Shown piece after piece: positions 1 to 9,612 of a stretch of 64,000 bases of DNA. Numbering within the stretch: the first letter of the stretch is position 1; each line of letters begins with the position of its first letter. This DNA comes from Bacteroidales bacterium (lineage in GTDB: Bacteria > Bacteroidota > Bacteroidia > Bacteroidales > UBA932), in contig JAFXUS010000002.1 of the NCBI GenBank assembly GCA_017535125.1, positions 1-64,000 on the forward strand, read 5' to 3'. The position numbers were made by a program, and so were the translations under genes. The notes beneath the pieces were generated by a model. It worked only from the letters and a program-made list of their open reading frames with translations, did not search any database and was not told where the DNA came from.

Positions 1-431
1 ATGTAGCCGCGGAAGGCGAAGGACTGGCCGTTCAGGCCGGAGGCCATCAGGGCCAGCATGAGCGAGGATGGACCGACCAGCGGGACCACCTCGATGCCGT
101 GGCGGTGGCAGAGGGCCACGAGGGCGGCGCCGGGATCGGCCACGGCCGGCAGGCCCGCTTCGGACATCAGGCCGACGTCCTGCCCGTCGAAGAGGGGCAG
201 CAGGGCCTCGATTTCCGCCGGTGTCGTATGTTCGTTCAGCACATGGAAGTCCAGCTCGTCGATGTGGCCGCGCAGCCCGTAGCGGGACAGGAAGCGGCGC
301 GCCGTGCGCAGCTCCTCCACGACGAAGCAGCGCAGGCCGCAGGCCGTCTCCAGGACGCTCTGAGGCAGGGTTTCGGCCGGCTCGGCGTCACCGAGCGGCG
401 TCGGTATCAGGTAGAGTTTCCCCGGATTCAT
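1..431 (-). CDS. rsmI: RsmI-like SAM-dependent methyltransferase (3' part outside window)
   Basis: Only the first 143 codons are present. The protein begins MNPGKLYLIPTPLG, the usual start of the tetrapyrrole-methylase-fold family of RsmI, which 2'-O-methylates a cytidine of 16S rRNA in the decoding centre. Visible family motifs are GLMSEAGLPAVADPG (residues 87-101) and GPSS (120-123), which line the SAM pocket. Bacteroidetes carry a shorter relative of RsmI as well as the classical form, and the N-terminal text cannot separate the two. The ATG lies 44 nt inside the 3' end of tamB on the same strand, so the two are probably co-transcribed. Confidence 0.8.
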   Translation of the reverse strand, partial: MNPGKLYLIPTPLGDAEPAETLPQSVLETACGLRCFVVEELRTARRFLSRYGLRGHIDELDFHVLNEHTTPAEIEALLPLFDGQDVGLMSEAGLPAVADPGAALVALCHRHGIEVVPLVGPSSLMLALMASGLNGQSFAFRGY

Positions 432-3400
432 TTTCAATCTGGATGATCACTTGTTCTGTGAGTTTCTCCGCATCGTGCAGTTCCAGGAGCTGGCGCCGCT
501 TCTTGGAAACGAAGACGTTGCGGACGAAGTCCTGGAAGTTGAGATATTCCTTCTGGAAGCTGACGCCGATGCCGTTGCGCTGCGAGTAGTCGAGGTAGCT
601 GGTGAACTCGTCGGAAGAATGGGAGAATACGTTGAAGCGGAATTTTCCTTCCGGATCGAGTTTGACCTGGAGGTCGAGATTCCCCATGAAGTCGCCGCCG
701 GTATTACCCGTGGAGTAGCGCCGGTTGCCGAAATTGCCGCCCACGATCACACGGTTGTCGAAGAGCTCGGTGGAGAGGGAGATGTCGAAGAGGTTCTCGC
801 CAGAGCGCATCTCCTGGTAGCCGAAGCCCACGTCCACCGGGATCTCCAGGCGCTGGAGAACGTTGTTGAGCTGGCTGGACATGATCTCCACCATGTTGGA
901 CAGGAGGAGGTTGTTCTGGGAGAACACGCCGGAGCTCTCGTCAGGCAGGAACGAACCGAGGAGCAGGAGGGAGACGAACTGCTTCTGCACCTTGTCGGTG
1001 GTGGTGAGGGCCGATTCGACCGCCATCTTCGTGGTCGGGTCGAGGTCCGGCACTTCGATGGACAGATTCAGGCTCGGGGCGCGCAGGCGGTCGCCGATGT
1101 TGATGATGCAGTTGACCGGGCGGCGGGAAGAGTTTTCCGTGGCCAGGATCGGGTCGAGCGAGGTGCGCAGCCCGTAGGTGGCGGTGACGTCGAGTTCGGT
1201 GTTCATGATGTCGCCGCCGAACTTGACCGAACTGCCTCGCTGGACGGTGAAACTCTTGGACAGCACGCCCGGCAGGACGAACTGGTAGCTTCCTTCGTTG
1301 ATGTTGTAGTCGCCGTTCAGGTCGAAAATGGCGCGGGAAGGGCGCATGGTGAGGGTGACCGTGCCCTGGCCGTTGACGGAGGCCACGTTGCCGGCCTCCT
1401 TGTCTATTTCGACGAAGGCGCGCACGCCGGGCTGGACGGTCACGCGCGCGTGGACAGTCACGTCGGCCGGCGTCTTGGTTTTCTTGTGCAGGTCGGCCAG
1501 CATTTCCTCGTACGGGTCCAGCTCGCGGGCCGGCTGGGTAAAGGTCAGCAGCTGGGTACTGCCGGACGAGATCAGGCCGCCGGACATGGGCAGGTGGACG
1601 TTGCCGTCGCCGGCCGTGCTGACGGTGCCGTCCACGGTCAGCACGTTGACCGGGCCGCGTGCGGTGGCGGTACCGGTGGCGCGCAACAGTCCGTAGAAGG
1701 GGATATCCGGCCGTTCCGGTGCATCCAGCACCTTCAGGTTGCTGAAGTCCACGCGGCCGTCGACCTGGAAATCTTTCAGGTGCTGGTAGCGGAGTGCGCC
1801 GTTGACGGTCAGGACGCCGTTGTCGTCGTCCCGAATGGCCACGCCGTCCAAATAGCAGCCGTTCTCGTCGATGCGGATGGGACCGTTGATCGTGTACGGT
1901 ACGCCGGTCAGGCCCACGCGGACGAAGGCGTCGTCGATATGGAGATCCTGGCTGTAGGGGATGGGGTCGTCCGGCTTGCCCGTGACGCTGACGGTGCCGC
2001 TGATGCCGCCGCCGACTTCTTCGATCACGTCCGGCAGGAACGCTGTAGCCACGGCGAAGGGGAACTGGTCGAAGCGGGCCGTGAGGTCCAGGCGTTTCTC
2101 CTGGACGAAATAGCTGCCGCCGACGCGGAAGGCATCCCGGCTGTCAATGATGTCGCGCAGCAGGATGCCGATTTCCTTGCCTTCGTTCTGCCATTGGCTG
2201 GTGAGCACCATGGATCCGGCATCCACACCTCCCAGACGCAGGGTGTCGAGCCGGAAGTCCATCTCCATGCCGATGGCCTTGTCCGGACCGGAATAGAGGC
2301 TCGCGTTGCCGTTCATCTTGCCCTCGATGCCGATGGGCGTGGTCATGAATTCATCGACGAGCGCCAGGTCGAAGCGGTCCATCTTCAGCGAGAGCGTGTC
2401 ATTCTTGTCCGGGGAGATGCCGCCGTCCACCAGCAGGCGCTGCGAGCCGTTGCTGATCAGGAAGTTGTCCAGATAGATGTCCTTTCCACGCAGGAAGATG
2501 TCGGACGGGGCGAAACTCCAGGTGTCGTTGCCCGTCATGATGTAGGAACCGACCGGGTGTGCCTTGATGCAGAGGGTCTCGTCTTCTTCGCGGTAGAGCT
2601 GTCCGTCCAGGTCGATGGTCGCTTCGCCGCCCGTGCCCGAGAAATTGTCGTAATGGACGCCCAGCGAAAGCCGGTTGTCGTTGGCTCCGGCGCTGATGGC
2701 CGGGTTGAGCATGGCCAGCGTGCCGGCGCGCAGTTCGGAACTGATAATATTGGCGAAGAGGGCGTCGTGCCGGTTGTCGAATGTGATGCCGACGTTCCGG
2801 AGGTAGTTCTTGTCGAAGGCGACGCGGTCAGAGTTGATGCTTCCGTCCAGCACGCCGGCATCCGTGACGGCCAGCTTGAGGCTGGTCTCGTCGGCGATGT
2901 AGACGCCTGGCGCGAAGCGTGCGAACACCTCGCGTGTGTCGTGGAAGACGGCGTTGACGGTATAGTTGCCGCTGCCATCGGGTTCAAATTCATCGGTGTA
3001 AAGCTCGGAAAGCTCCCGGCGCAGGGTGATCTCCTGCAGGTCCCCGGCAAAGTGCGTGACGGGGCGGTCGCCCCGGAAATGCGCTTCCATGAAAGTGGAA
3101 TTCAGGTCGATTTCCTGCCAGTCTCCGTCCGTCCGCGCGTCAACCGTGATGTCGCCGAAATGGTGGGTCCCTTTGTTGTCCATCAAGCGGAGATCCGAGA
3201 TGCTGACGTCGCCGTCGAAACGCTCTCCGGTCCGTACCACGTCGGCGTGGAGCCCGGTGGCGACGCGGGACAATTTGCCGCCGGCGTCGAATCCGAGGGC
3301 TGCCAGGTTGGCTTCAGCAATCTGGCCGTCCAGGCGGTAGCGTGCCTGTCCGCCGCGGGGCTTGAGATCGGCAAGGCCGGTCAGGTCCAGGCGCAGCAGG

Positions 3401-4959
3401 GGATCGGCGCTCTGGATGCGGCCTTCGGCCACGCCGTCATTCAGCGATCCGGCGACCTTGATGTCATGGAAATCATGCCCGAGGGCGCGGACCCGCTCGA
3501 TGTGCAGGGAGTCCACACGGGCGTCCGGCAGGCCGCTGGAACCAAGTATGGCGCGCAGGCTGGTCCGGATGGTGGCGGGCCCCAGGACATCCATGCCGAG
3601 TATGTCGCCGAGGTCGAGCTCGCGGGTGGTCAGGTTGAGCGCCAGATCAATGGGCCGTGTGGGATCCACGGCGTTGCGCAGCTGGCCGGTGAGTTCGAAA
3701 TCTCCGGAAGGACTCTGCGTCTGGACGTCGAGGTCGAGCTGGTTGAACGGACCCTTGGCCTTGGCCTGGATGGTGAGCGGGACGTTATGGGCGATGCCGC
3801 TCAGATTCGGCGCCGGTTTGTCGGGGGAGAGGCCGCCGAGGAAGCGGGAGAAATCCGTAGTCGTGCCGGTCAGGTCCGTCAGCTGGGCGTCCAGCTGGGC
3901 GAACTCCAGGTCGGGAAGCCCCGTGACGCGGGCGTTGGCGGTAGCAGATACGCCGGAGGTGGTCTCCGTGAAGACCAGGCGTTCGACGTTCAGGTCGTTG
4001 ACGCAGCCGCTCACGTGGCCGCGGCGGATGTCCATGACCAGCGGGCTGCCGTTGAAGGCTCCGCCGAAATAGGATATGGTCTGCAGGCCGATGCTGGATC
4101 GCTGCAATTCGGCTTCGATGCGGATTTTGTTGATGAAGTCCGCCATGTCGGCGAGCGTGTCGTAATCCAGGGAGAAGGAGCGCATGCGCACGTCGGACCA
4201 GGGATCGCGCAGGTGGAAATCTTCGAAGAGGGCCCCGTCCACAAGGCCGAATTCAACGCTGGAGGAGAGATCTTCAATGACGTAGCCGGACTGCTCGCGG
4301 GCGTCCAGGCGGTCGATGAAACCGGAAATCTTGGCGTCTGCCATGCGGAATCCGTTGATGATGAGATTCAGGCGGAGGTCCAGGTTGTCGAAGTTGATGC
4401 CGAAGCCCTTGTAGGTCCCTTTGTCCGGGAGGAAACTGTTCATCCGGAAGCGGAAATCCTTGATGCGCAGCTTTTTGATATCGAAAAGATTGTCCCGGCT
4501 CGGCGGGTTGCCGTTGGGCTTAAGGTGGAAGATGCGGGACAGGTTGTCCTTGTATTCCTCGCCCGGTTCGGTGACGAGGTGGAAGCCGCCGCCTTCGATG
4601 GTGACGCGCCCCAGATGGAGTCCCTCCTTGCGGAACAGGCCGCCCAGGCTGAACGTGGCCGTGATGTTCCTGGCCTGGAAGACGGTGTCCGCCGGCCACC
4701 AGCCGCGTCCGTATTCGTCTTCGAAATAGGGCATGCGGTCGATCAGCTTGATGTTGCGGATGACGAGCACGCCGGAGGTCATGACCTTGAGCTCGTCGTA
4801 CTGCACGCGGCCGTCCATGATGGCGGCGAGCTGATTCAGAGCCACTTTGGACAGGCGGGTCTGCATCATCGGCGTCTGGATGGCCACGATGAACGCCATC
4901 AGCAGCACTGCCAGCAGGCCGACAATGCGCGCGATGATATATCCCGTTTTCCTGTACAT
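388..4959 (-). CDS. tamB: TamB-type translocation/assembly module protein
   Basis: A 1523-residue protein with an N-terminal membrane anchor (about residues 8-28, hydrophobic) followed by a very long beta-rich region and a C-terminal DUF490/TamB domain (roughly the last 450 residues, ending in a predicted barrel-like stretch rich in LLLGSF, NVLQRLEIPVDVGFGY and similar). TamB-like AsmA-superfamily proteins bridge inner and outer membrane and are linked to outer-membrane protein assembly or phospholipid transport. The length is normal for Bacteroidetes. It is divergent from tsaD, a common arrangement in the phylum, and has its own TATATTTG element 16 nt upstream. The role is inferred from the family. 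Confidence 0.85.
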   Translation of the reverse strand: MYRKTGYIIARIVGLLAVLLMAFIVAIQTPMMQTRLSKVALNQLAAIMDGRVQYDELKVMTSGVLVIRNIKLIDRMPYFEDEYGRGWWPADTVFQARNITATFSLGGLFRKEGLHLGRVTIEGGGFHLVTEPGEEYKDNLSRIFHLKPNGNPPSRDNLFDIKKLRIKDFRFRMNSFLPDKGTYKGFGINFDNLDLRLNLIINGFRMADAKISGFIDRLDAREQSGYVIEDLSSSVEFGLVDGALFEDFHLRDPWSDVRMRSFSLDYDTLADMADFINKIRIEAELQRSSIGLQTISYFGGAFNGSPLVMDIRRGHVSGCVNDLNVERLVFTETTSGVSATANARVTGLPDLEFAQLDAQLTDLTGTTTDFSRFLGGLSPDKPAPNLSGIAHNVPLTIQAKAKGPFNQLDLDVQTQSPSGDFELTGQLRNAVDPTRPIDLALNLTTRELDLGDILGMDVLGPATIRTSLRAILGSSGLPDARVDSLHIERVRALGHDFHDIKVAGSLNDGVAEGRIQSADPLLRLDLTGLADLKPRGGQARYRLDGQIAEANLAALGFDAGGKLSRVATGLHADVVRTGERFDGDVSISDLRLMDNKGTHHFGDITVDARTDGDWQEIDLNSTFMEAHFRGDRPVTHFAGDLQEITLRRELSELYTDEFEPDGSGNYTVNAVFHDTREVFARFAPGVYIADETSLKLAVTDAGVLDGSINSDRVAFDKNYLRNVGITFDNRHDALFANIISSELRAGTLAMLNPAISAGANDNRLSLGVHYDNFSGTGGEATIDLDGQLYREEDETLCIKAHPVGSYIMTGNDTWSFAPSDIFLRGKDIYLDNFLISNGSQRLLVDGGISPDKNDTLSLKMDRFDLALVDEFMTTPIGIEGKMNGNASLYSGPDKAIGMEMDFRLDTLRLGGVDAGSMVLTSQWQNEGKEIGILLRDIIDSRDAFRVGGSYFVQEKRLDLTARFDQFPFAVATAFLPDVIEEVGGGISGTVSVTGKPDDPIPYSQDLHIDDAFVRVGLTGVPYTINGPIRIDENGCYLDGVAIRDDDNGVLTVNGALRYQHLKDFQVDGRVDFSNLKVLDAPERPDIPFYGLLRATGTATARGPVNVLTVDGTVSTAGDGNVHLPMSGGLISSGSTQLLTFTQPARELDPYEEMLADLHKKTKTPADVTVHARVTVQPGVRAFVEIDKEAGNVASVNGQGTVTLTMRPSRAIFDLNGDYNINEGSYQFVLPGVLSKSFTVQRGSSVKFGGDIMNTELDVTATYGLRTSLDPILATENSSRRPVNCIINIGDRLRAPSLNLSIEVPDLDPTTKMAVESALTTTDKVQKQFVSLLLLGSFLPDESSGVFSQNNLLLSNMVEIMSSQLNNVLQRLEIPVDVGFGYQEMRSGENLFDISLSTELFDNRVIVGGNFGNRRYSTGNTGGDFMGNLDLQVKLDPEGKFRFNVFSHSSDEFTSYLDYSQRNGIGVSFQKEYLNFQDFVRNVFVSKKRRQLLELHDAEKLTEQVIIQIENESGETLPDTDAAR

Positions 4960-4974
4960 AATACTTGTAATCTA

Positions 4975-4982
4975 CAAATATA
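4975..4982 (-). promoter_or_regulatory. -7 promoter element of tamB
   Basis: TATATTTG on the minus strand fits the Bacteroidetes consensus TAnnTTTG. It lies 16 nt before the tamB ATG in the divergent tamB/tsaD intergenic region. Confidence 0.7.
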
Positions 4983-5005
4983 CGAATTTCTCCGCGCATT
5001 TTTGC

Positions 5006-5013
5006 TATCTTTG
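5006..5013 (+). promoter_or_regulatory. -7 promoter element of tsaD
   Basis: TATCTTTG, 20 nt before the chosen tsaD ATG. It argues against the upstream TTG at 5022, which would leave almost no leader. Confidence 0.7.
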
Positions 5014-5033
5014 CCGGGTAATTGAATATCAAT

Positions 5034-6056
5034 ATGGCAGACATCATACTCGGCATCGAATCCTCCTGCGACGACACCTCGGCGGCCGTCATCCGCGACG
5101 GTTGGCTGCTGTCCAACGTGATCGCCAGCCAGGACGTGCACCGCGCTTTCGGCGGGGTGGTTCCGGAATTGGCTTCCCGCGCACACGAGCAGAACATCGT
5201 GCCCGTGGTCAGCGAGGCGCTTGCCCGGGCCGGGGTGAAGGCGTCCGAGCTGACTGCCATCGCGTTCACGCGCGGTCCGGGCCTGCTGGGCTCGCTGCTG
5301 GTCGGGACTTCGTTCGCCAAGGCCATGGGCCTGGCGCTGGACATTCCGATCGTGATGGTGAACCATTTGCAGGGTCACCTGCTGGCCGATTTCATCCGGC
5401 AGCCGGACAAGCCGGTGCGGGAGCCTTCTTTCCCGTATCTCTGCCTGCTGGTCAGCGGCGGCAATTCGCAGATCGTCCGCGTGGATGATCCGCTGCACTT
5501 CGAGATCCTGGGCCAGACCATCGACGACGCGGTGGGGGAGGCCTTCGACAAATGCTCCAAGATGCTGGGTCTGGGCTATCCCGGCGGCCCGATTATCGAC
5601 CGTCTCGCGAAGGAAGGCGACCCGAAGCGTTTCCAGTTCCGGAAGCCGCATATCGAGGGGCTGGACTACAGCTTCAGCGGCGTGAAGACTTCGTTGCTCT
5701 ATTTCGTCCGCGACGAGATGGCCAAGGATCCGGAGTTCCTGGAGAAGAACAAGGAGGACCTCTGCGCCTCCTTCCAGAAGACGCTGATCGACATCCTGCT
5801 GGACAAGCTCATCAAGGCCGCGAAGCAGACCGGCATCAAGGAGGTCACGATCGGCGGCGGCGTGTCCGCGAACAGCGGACTGCGCGCCCGCATCGAGGCC
5901 GAGGGAAAGAAACGCGGCTGGAACACTTATCTGCCGGAGTTCAAGTTCACGACCGACAACGCGGCGATGATCGCCATCGCCGGATACTACCATTATCTGG
6001 CTGGGGAGCGTACGCCGCTGGATGTCGCTCCGGTGTCGCGGATGTCTGATTTTTAA
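5034..6056 (+). CDS. tsaD: tRNA threonylcarbamoyltransferase TsaD
   Basis: Transfers the threonylcarbamoyl group to A37 of ANN-decoding tRNAs (t6A), working with TsaB and TsaE. The 340-residue protein starts MADIILGIESSCDDTSAAV, the conserved ASKHA-fold N-terminus, and carries the metal-binding MVNHLQGHL motif, VSGGNSQIV, and the C-terminal TDNAAMIAIAGYY. An in-frame TTG 12 nt upstream was rejected in favour of ATG 5034 because family members start directly with the IxxIE strand. It may be co-transcribed with the flavoprotein that follows 6 nt later. Confidence 0.95.
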   Translation: MADIILGIESSCDDTSAAVIRDGWLLSNVIASQDVHRAFGGVVPELASRAHEQNIVPVVSEALARAGVKASELTAIAFTRGPGLLGSLLVGTSFAKAMGLALDIPIVMVNHLQGHLLADFIRQPDKPVREPSFPYLCLLVSGGNSQIVRVDDPLHFEILGQTIDDAVGEAFDKCSKMLGLGYPGGPIIDRLAKEGDPKRFQFRKPHIEGLDYSFSGVKTSLLYFVRDEMAKDPEFLEKNKEDLCASFQKTLIDILLDKLIKAAKQTGIKEVTIGGGVSANSGLRARIEAEGKKRGWNTYLPEFKFTTDNAAMIAIAGYYHYLAGERTPLDVAPVSRMSDF

Positions 6057-6062
6057 TCGATT

Positions 6063-7574
6063 ATGAAGGAGTTCGAGATAACTTGTCCGCTCACGCGGGA
6101 GCCGCGCCTCAAGGAGATCGAGGCCAAGGCCGGCGGCTGGAAATGGGTGCTGAAGAAGCGCTCCATCGACGCGCGCAAGGAGCCGGTCTGGCGCTATCAG
6201 TATGAGGCATACGGGCCGGGGGAGGAGTACGTTCCTTATGAGCTCCCGGAATATCTCGATGTCCACGATGCGGAGCCGGTCATCATCGTCGGCGCCGGGC
6301 CGGCGGGCATGTTCGCGGCGCTCAAGCTGCTCACCCTGGGCCTGAAGCCCGTCATCCTGGAGCGGGGCAAGAACGTCCACGAGCGCAAGTTCGACATGGC
6401 GAAGCTGTCCCGCGACGGCGTCGTGGATCCGGATTCGAACTACTGCTACGGCGAGGGCGGCGCGGGCGCTTTTTCCGACGGGAAACTCTATACGCGTTCG
6501 TCGAAGCGGGGCGACCTGCGCGAGGTGCTGCACCAGCTGGTGAAGTTCGGCGCCTCGAAGGACATCCTCATCGACGCCCATCCGCACATCGGTTCCGACA
6601 AGCTGCCGGTGGTTGTCGAGAACATCCGCAATTTCATCATTGAGCATGGCGGCGAGTATCACTTCGGCTCGAAAGTGACTGATATTCAGCCCGGTTTCGT
6701 TGTTACTTGTGCGAACGGGTCCGCATTTCGCGCATCGCGCGTGATTCTCGCGACGGGGCACTCGGCGCGGGACGTCTACGAAATGCTGCAGGCGGCCGGC
6801 GGTGCGCTGGAGGCGAAGGGATTCGCCATGGGCGTACGCGTGGAGCATCCGCAGGAGAAGATCAACTGGTGCCAGTACCACGGACAGTGGAAGCCGGGCG
6901 TGCCGGCGGCGGAATATTCCTTCGTCGAGCAGGTGGACGGGCGCGGCGTGTTTTCCTTCTGCATGTGCCCCGGAGGCATCCTGGTGCCGTCTTCGACGGA
7001 GGAGCGGACGGTCGTGTTGAACGGCATGTCCAACTCCGGCCGCAGCGGCAAATTCGCCAACGCAGGCGTCGTCGTGCAGATCGAGCCGGAGGACGTGCCG
7101 GGCGAGGGCCCCTTCAAGCTGATGGACTTCCAGCATGCGGTGGAGCGGTGCATGTACGATTACGCGCAGTCGCAGGGAGCGGAGAATCCGATGACCGCCC
7201 CGGCGCAGCGCATGGAGGATTTCTGCCTCGGCAAGCTGTCCAAGAGCATGCCGCCGACCTCCTACCACCCCGGCGTGGTGAGCGCGCCGCTGCATGAACT
7301 GCTGCCGCCCATCGTGGCGCAGCGCCTGCAGAAGGCCTTCCCGCGTGTGAAAATGCGCAATTACTATACGAACGCCGCGCTGCTGCTCGGCGTGGAGTCC
7401 CGCACTTCGTCGCCCGTGCGCATTCCGCGCGATCCGGAGTCGTTTGAATACGTCTCGGTGCCGGGCATCTTCCCTTGCGGGGAGGGTGCCGGTTATGCAG
7501 GCGGCATCGTTTCCAGTGCCCTGGACGGCATCAACGTGGCCGAGGCCGTGGCCCGGTCGCTCAAAGCTGCTTGA
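6063..7574 (+). CDS. FAD-dependent dehydrogenase (COG2509 type)
   Basis: A 503-residue flavoprotein. The dinucleotide-binding glycine motif VIIVGAGPAGMFAALKLL sits at about residue 76, after an N-terminal 70-residue domain typical of the uncharacterised FAD-dependent dehydrogenase family. The family signatures NYCYGEGGAGAFSDGKLYTR and, near the end, GEGAGYAGGIVSSALDGI (second FAD contact) are both intact. The physiological substrate of this family is unknown to me. It follows tsaD by 6 nt and is followed by the GDSL gene after 2 nt, which suggests one operon. Confidence 0.85.
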   Translation: MKEFEITCPLTREPRLKEIEAKAGGWKWVLKKRSIDARKEPVWRYQYEAYGPGEEYVPYELPEYLDVHDAEPVIIVGAGPAGMFAALKLLTLGLKPVILERGKNVHERKFDMAKLSRDGVVDPDSNYCYGEGGAGAFSDGKLYTRSSKRGDLREVLHQLVKFGASKDILIDAHPHIGSDKLPVVVENIRNFIIEHGGEYHFGSKVTDIQPGFVVTCANGSAFRASRVILATGHSARDVYEMLQAAGGALEAKGFAMGVRVEHPQEKINWCQYHGQWKPGVPAAEYSFVEQVDGRGVFSFCMCPGGILVPSSTEERTVVLNGMSNSGRSGKFANAGVVVQIEPEDVPGEGPFKLMDFQHAVERCMYDYAQSQGAENPMTAPAQRMEDFCLGKLSKSMPPTSYHPGVVSAPLHELLPPIVAQRLQKAFPRVKMRNYYTNAALLLGVESRTSSPVRIPRDPESFEYVSVPGIFPCGEGAGYAGGIVSSALDGINVAEAVARSLKAA

Positions 7575-7576
7575 CG

Positions 7577-8161
7577 ATGAAAAAGCTTGCCTGCGTCGGA
7601 GACAGCATCACCTGGGGTTTCACCATCCTGAATCCCGGCAAGAACGGCTATCCCGCCGTGCTGCAAGGGTTGCTGGGTGACGGTTTCGAGGTGCGGAATT
7701 TCGGTTTCAACGATGCTTCGGTCCGTTTTGACGCGGACACGCCATACGTGTCGAAGAAGGTCTATCAGGACAGTCTGGCGTGGGAGCCTGACATCGTGCT
7801 GCTGATGCTCGGGACCAACGATACCAAGCCCTGGAACTGGAATCCGGGCATCTTCCGGGAGGATTACGGACGCCTGCTCGACTCCTACCTCGCGCTGCCT
7901 TCGCATCCGCGTGTCGTGCTCGTGGCACCGATCCGTATCTTCCGGGTACCATTCATTCCCAACCTGTTCTTGAATCCCAATGTGATGGAGGAGGGGGTTC
8001 GCCCGACGATCCGCGATATCGCCGCACAACGGGGCCTGCAGTTCGTGGATCTGTACGAGCTCTTCGACAGCCCCCGCTACTGCCGCGACGGCATTCATCC
8101 GCAGCGCACCGGCGCCCGGATGCTCGCGGAAACTATGTATAAAGCGATTTCGCGGCATTGA
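7577..8161 (+). CDS. GDSL/SGNH-family esterase or lipase
   Basis: A 194-residue SGNH hydrolase. Block I is GDSIT (nucleophile Ser10), block III is GTND (Asn of the oxyanion hole), and the C-terminal DGIHP supplies the Asp-His pair. No signal peptide is evident, so it is probably cytoplasmic. The ATG lies 2 nt after the stop of the upstream flavoprotein, indicating translational coupling. Its last 29 nt overlap the 3' end of the convergent HI0933-family gene. Substrate is unknown; relatives act on acyl esters of sugars, lysophospholipids or acetylated glycans. Confidence 0.85.
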   Translation: MKKLACVGDSITWGFTILNPGKNGYPAVLQGLLGDGFEVRNFGFNDASVRFDADTPYVSKKVYQDSLAWEPDIVLLMLGTNDTKPWNWNPGIFREDYGRLLDSYLALPSHPRVVLVAPIRIFRVPFIPNLFLNPNVMEEGVRPTIRDIAAQRGLQFVDLYELFDSPRYCRDGIHPQRTGARMLAETMYKAISRH

Positions 8162-9596
8162 GGCCGGCGAGGGCGCCGGTCGAGAAGGCGAGCTGGAGAT
8201 TGTAGCCGCCCGTATCTGCATCGATGTCCAGCACCTCGCCGCAGAGATAGAGTCCCGGTACCAGCCGGGACTCCATCGTTTTGGCGACGAAGTCGTCGGT
8301 CGAGACGCCGCCGGCCGTGACGACCGCGCGCTCGTAACCGACGTAGCCGGCGATGTCGAACTGCCAGGCTTTCAGCGCCTTGGCGATGCTGATGAGATTG
8401 ATCCAGACCTTGGTATCGGTGCGGCTGCGTCGCTCCACGGTGATGATCTCGGGATGCATGGCCATGAAGCCGGGAATGAGTTCGCGCGGCATCAGTTTGC
8501 CCAGCAGGATGCGGCAGCGTTCTTTCTCCCGGACCCCGCGCGAGCGCGGGTCCTTGGCAATTTCTTCCCAAAGCGCCTTGACGCGAACCGTCAGGTCCGT
8601 CAGGTCCACGCCCGGTTTGAGATCCAGCAGCAGGCTGACGCGGGAGCCGTTCACGAGGGCCTTGACGGCTTTGCGGCTGAGCTGGAAGCCCACCGGCCCC
8701 TCGAGCCCGCCGTCGGTGAAATCGACGTCACCGAATTCGCTGTCCGTCTCCGTCCCTTCGATCAGCAGCGACAGCTGGATATTCTTCAGTTGCACCCCGC
8801 AGAGCGCCTGTCCCAGCTCGCTGGGCGGCGTGCTGCGGTCGATGTGCAAATCTTTGTCTTCCTGAATCTTATATCCTTTCGGAACAAGCGCCGTCAGCGA
8901 CGGGAAGGTAGGCACGATGTGGTGCCCCAGCTCCTCCGCCCAGCGGAGTCCGTCGCCGGTCGAGCCCGTCGTCGGATAGCTCAGTCCGCCCGTCGCCACA
9001 ATCACCCGCGCGCACTTCCACTCCCGCCCGTCCGTCAGTTTGATTTTAAACCCCGGCAGCTCGCCCCCGAAAACGTCCTTCGGACCCCACCGCTGCGCTT
9101 CGCTTGCGGTCCCCCCTCTTACTGTGCCGAGGGTGGCAAGGTTTTCGGGAGCGACTGCTGTCAGGGGTTCAACTGCTGCGACTACCGCTTCCGTTTCGAT
9201 TTTGACGCCGAGGCTGAGGCAGGCGTTGACGAGGGTATCGACGACGTCGGAGGCATGGTAGGAAGCCGGGTAAGCGCGGTCGCCGCGTTCGACGACGGTC
9301 GCCATGCCGAAGGATTCAAACCAGTCCACGACGGCCTGGGAAGGCAGATTATAGAAGGCGGACTTGACGAAATTCGCCTTCGAGCGGACGTGCCCGGAGA
9401 AGGCGTTCCAGTCCTTCACGTTCGTGAAATTGCAACGTCCCTTGCCGGTGATCATCACCTTGCGGGCCGGCCGTGGCATCTTCTCGAGCACCGTGACCTG
9501 CGCTGCCCGGCCGGCGTCCACGAGGGTCCGGGCGGCGTGGTACGCCGCCATCAGGCCGGAGGCGCCGCCTCCGATGATGACAATCTCAGATTTCAC
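8133..9596 (-). CDS. HI0933/YhiN-family flavoprotein with an internal insertion
   Basis: About 487 residues. The N-terminus KSEIVIIGGGASGLMAAYHAA is an FAD-binding Rossmann motif, followed by KVMITGKGRCNFTN, the hallmark of the HI0933 family, and by VIVATGGLSYPTTGSTGDG. The end of the protein holds the second FAD contact GEVLDIDADTGGYNLQ. I chose GTG 9594-9596 because the longer TTG start at 9606-9608 falls in the T-run that ends the SRP RNA. Relative to family members I recall, there are roughly 30-36 extra residues before GFKIKLTDG, at 9062-9153 (see findings). Function is uncharacterised in most organisms. Confidence 0.8.
   Translation of the reverse strand: MKSEIVIIGGGASGLMAAYHAARTLVDAGRAAQVTVLEKMPRPARKVMITGKGRCNFTNVKDWNAFSGHVRSKANFVKSAFYNLPSQAVVDWFESFGMATVVERGDRAYPASYHASDVVDTLVNACLSLGVKIETEAVVAAVEPLTAVAPENLATLGTVRGGTASEAQRWGPKDVFGGELPGFKIKLTDGREWKCARVIVATGGLSYPTTGSTGDGLRWAEELGHHIVPTFPSLTALVPKGYKIQEDKDLHIDRSTPPSELGQALCGVQLKNIQLSLLIEGTETDSEFGDVDFTDGGLEGPVGFQLSRKAVKALVNGSRVSLLLDLKPGVDLTDLTVRVKALWEEIAKDPRSRGVREKERCRILLGKLMPRELIPGFMAMHPEIITVERRSRTDTKVWINLISIAKALKAWQFDIAGYVGYERAVVTAGGVSTDDFVAKTMESRLVPGLYLCGEVLDIDADTGGYNLQLAFSTGALAGLNAAKSLYT
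9062..9153. repeat. Possible in-frame mini-insert with 13-bp inverted ends
   Basis: The segment begins CGCCCCCGAAAAC and ends GTTTTCGGGAGCG, inverted copies with one mismatch, and encloses the GCTTCGCTTGCGG core also seen near 44750. It lies in frame inside the HI0933-family gene, where the protein appears longer than its relatives. Confidence 0.35.
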
Positions 9597-9612
9597 GACA
9601 GAATACAAAAAA

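Noticed and set aside
451..5025. A 1524-residue open frame antisense to tamB on the plus strand
   Set aside because: It mirrors tamB exactly, has no signal or domain that I recognise, and GC-rich third positions keep such antisense frames open.
4899..7295. A 798-residue minus-strand frame across tsaD and the flavoprotein
   Set aside because: Shadow of two well-supported plus-strand genes; low-complexity Arg/Leu/His composition.
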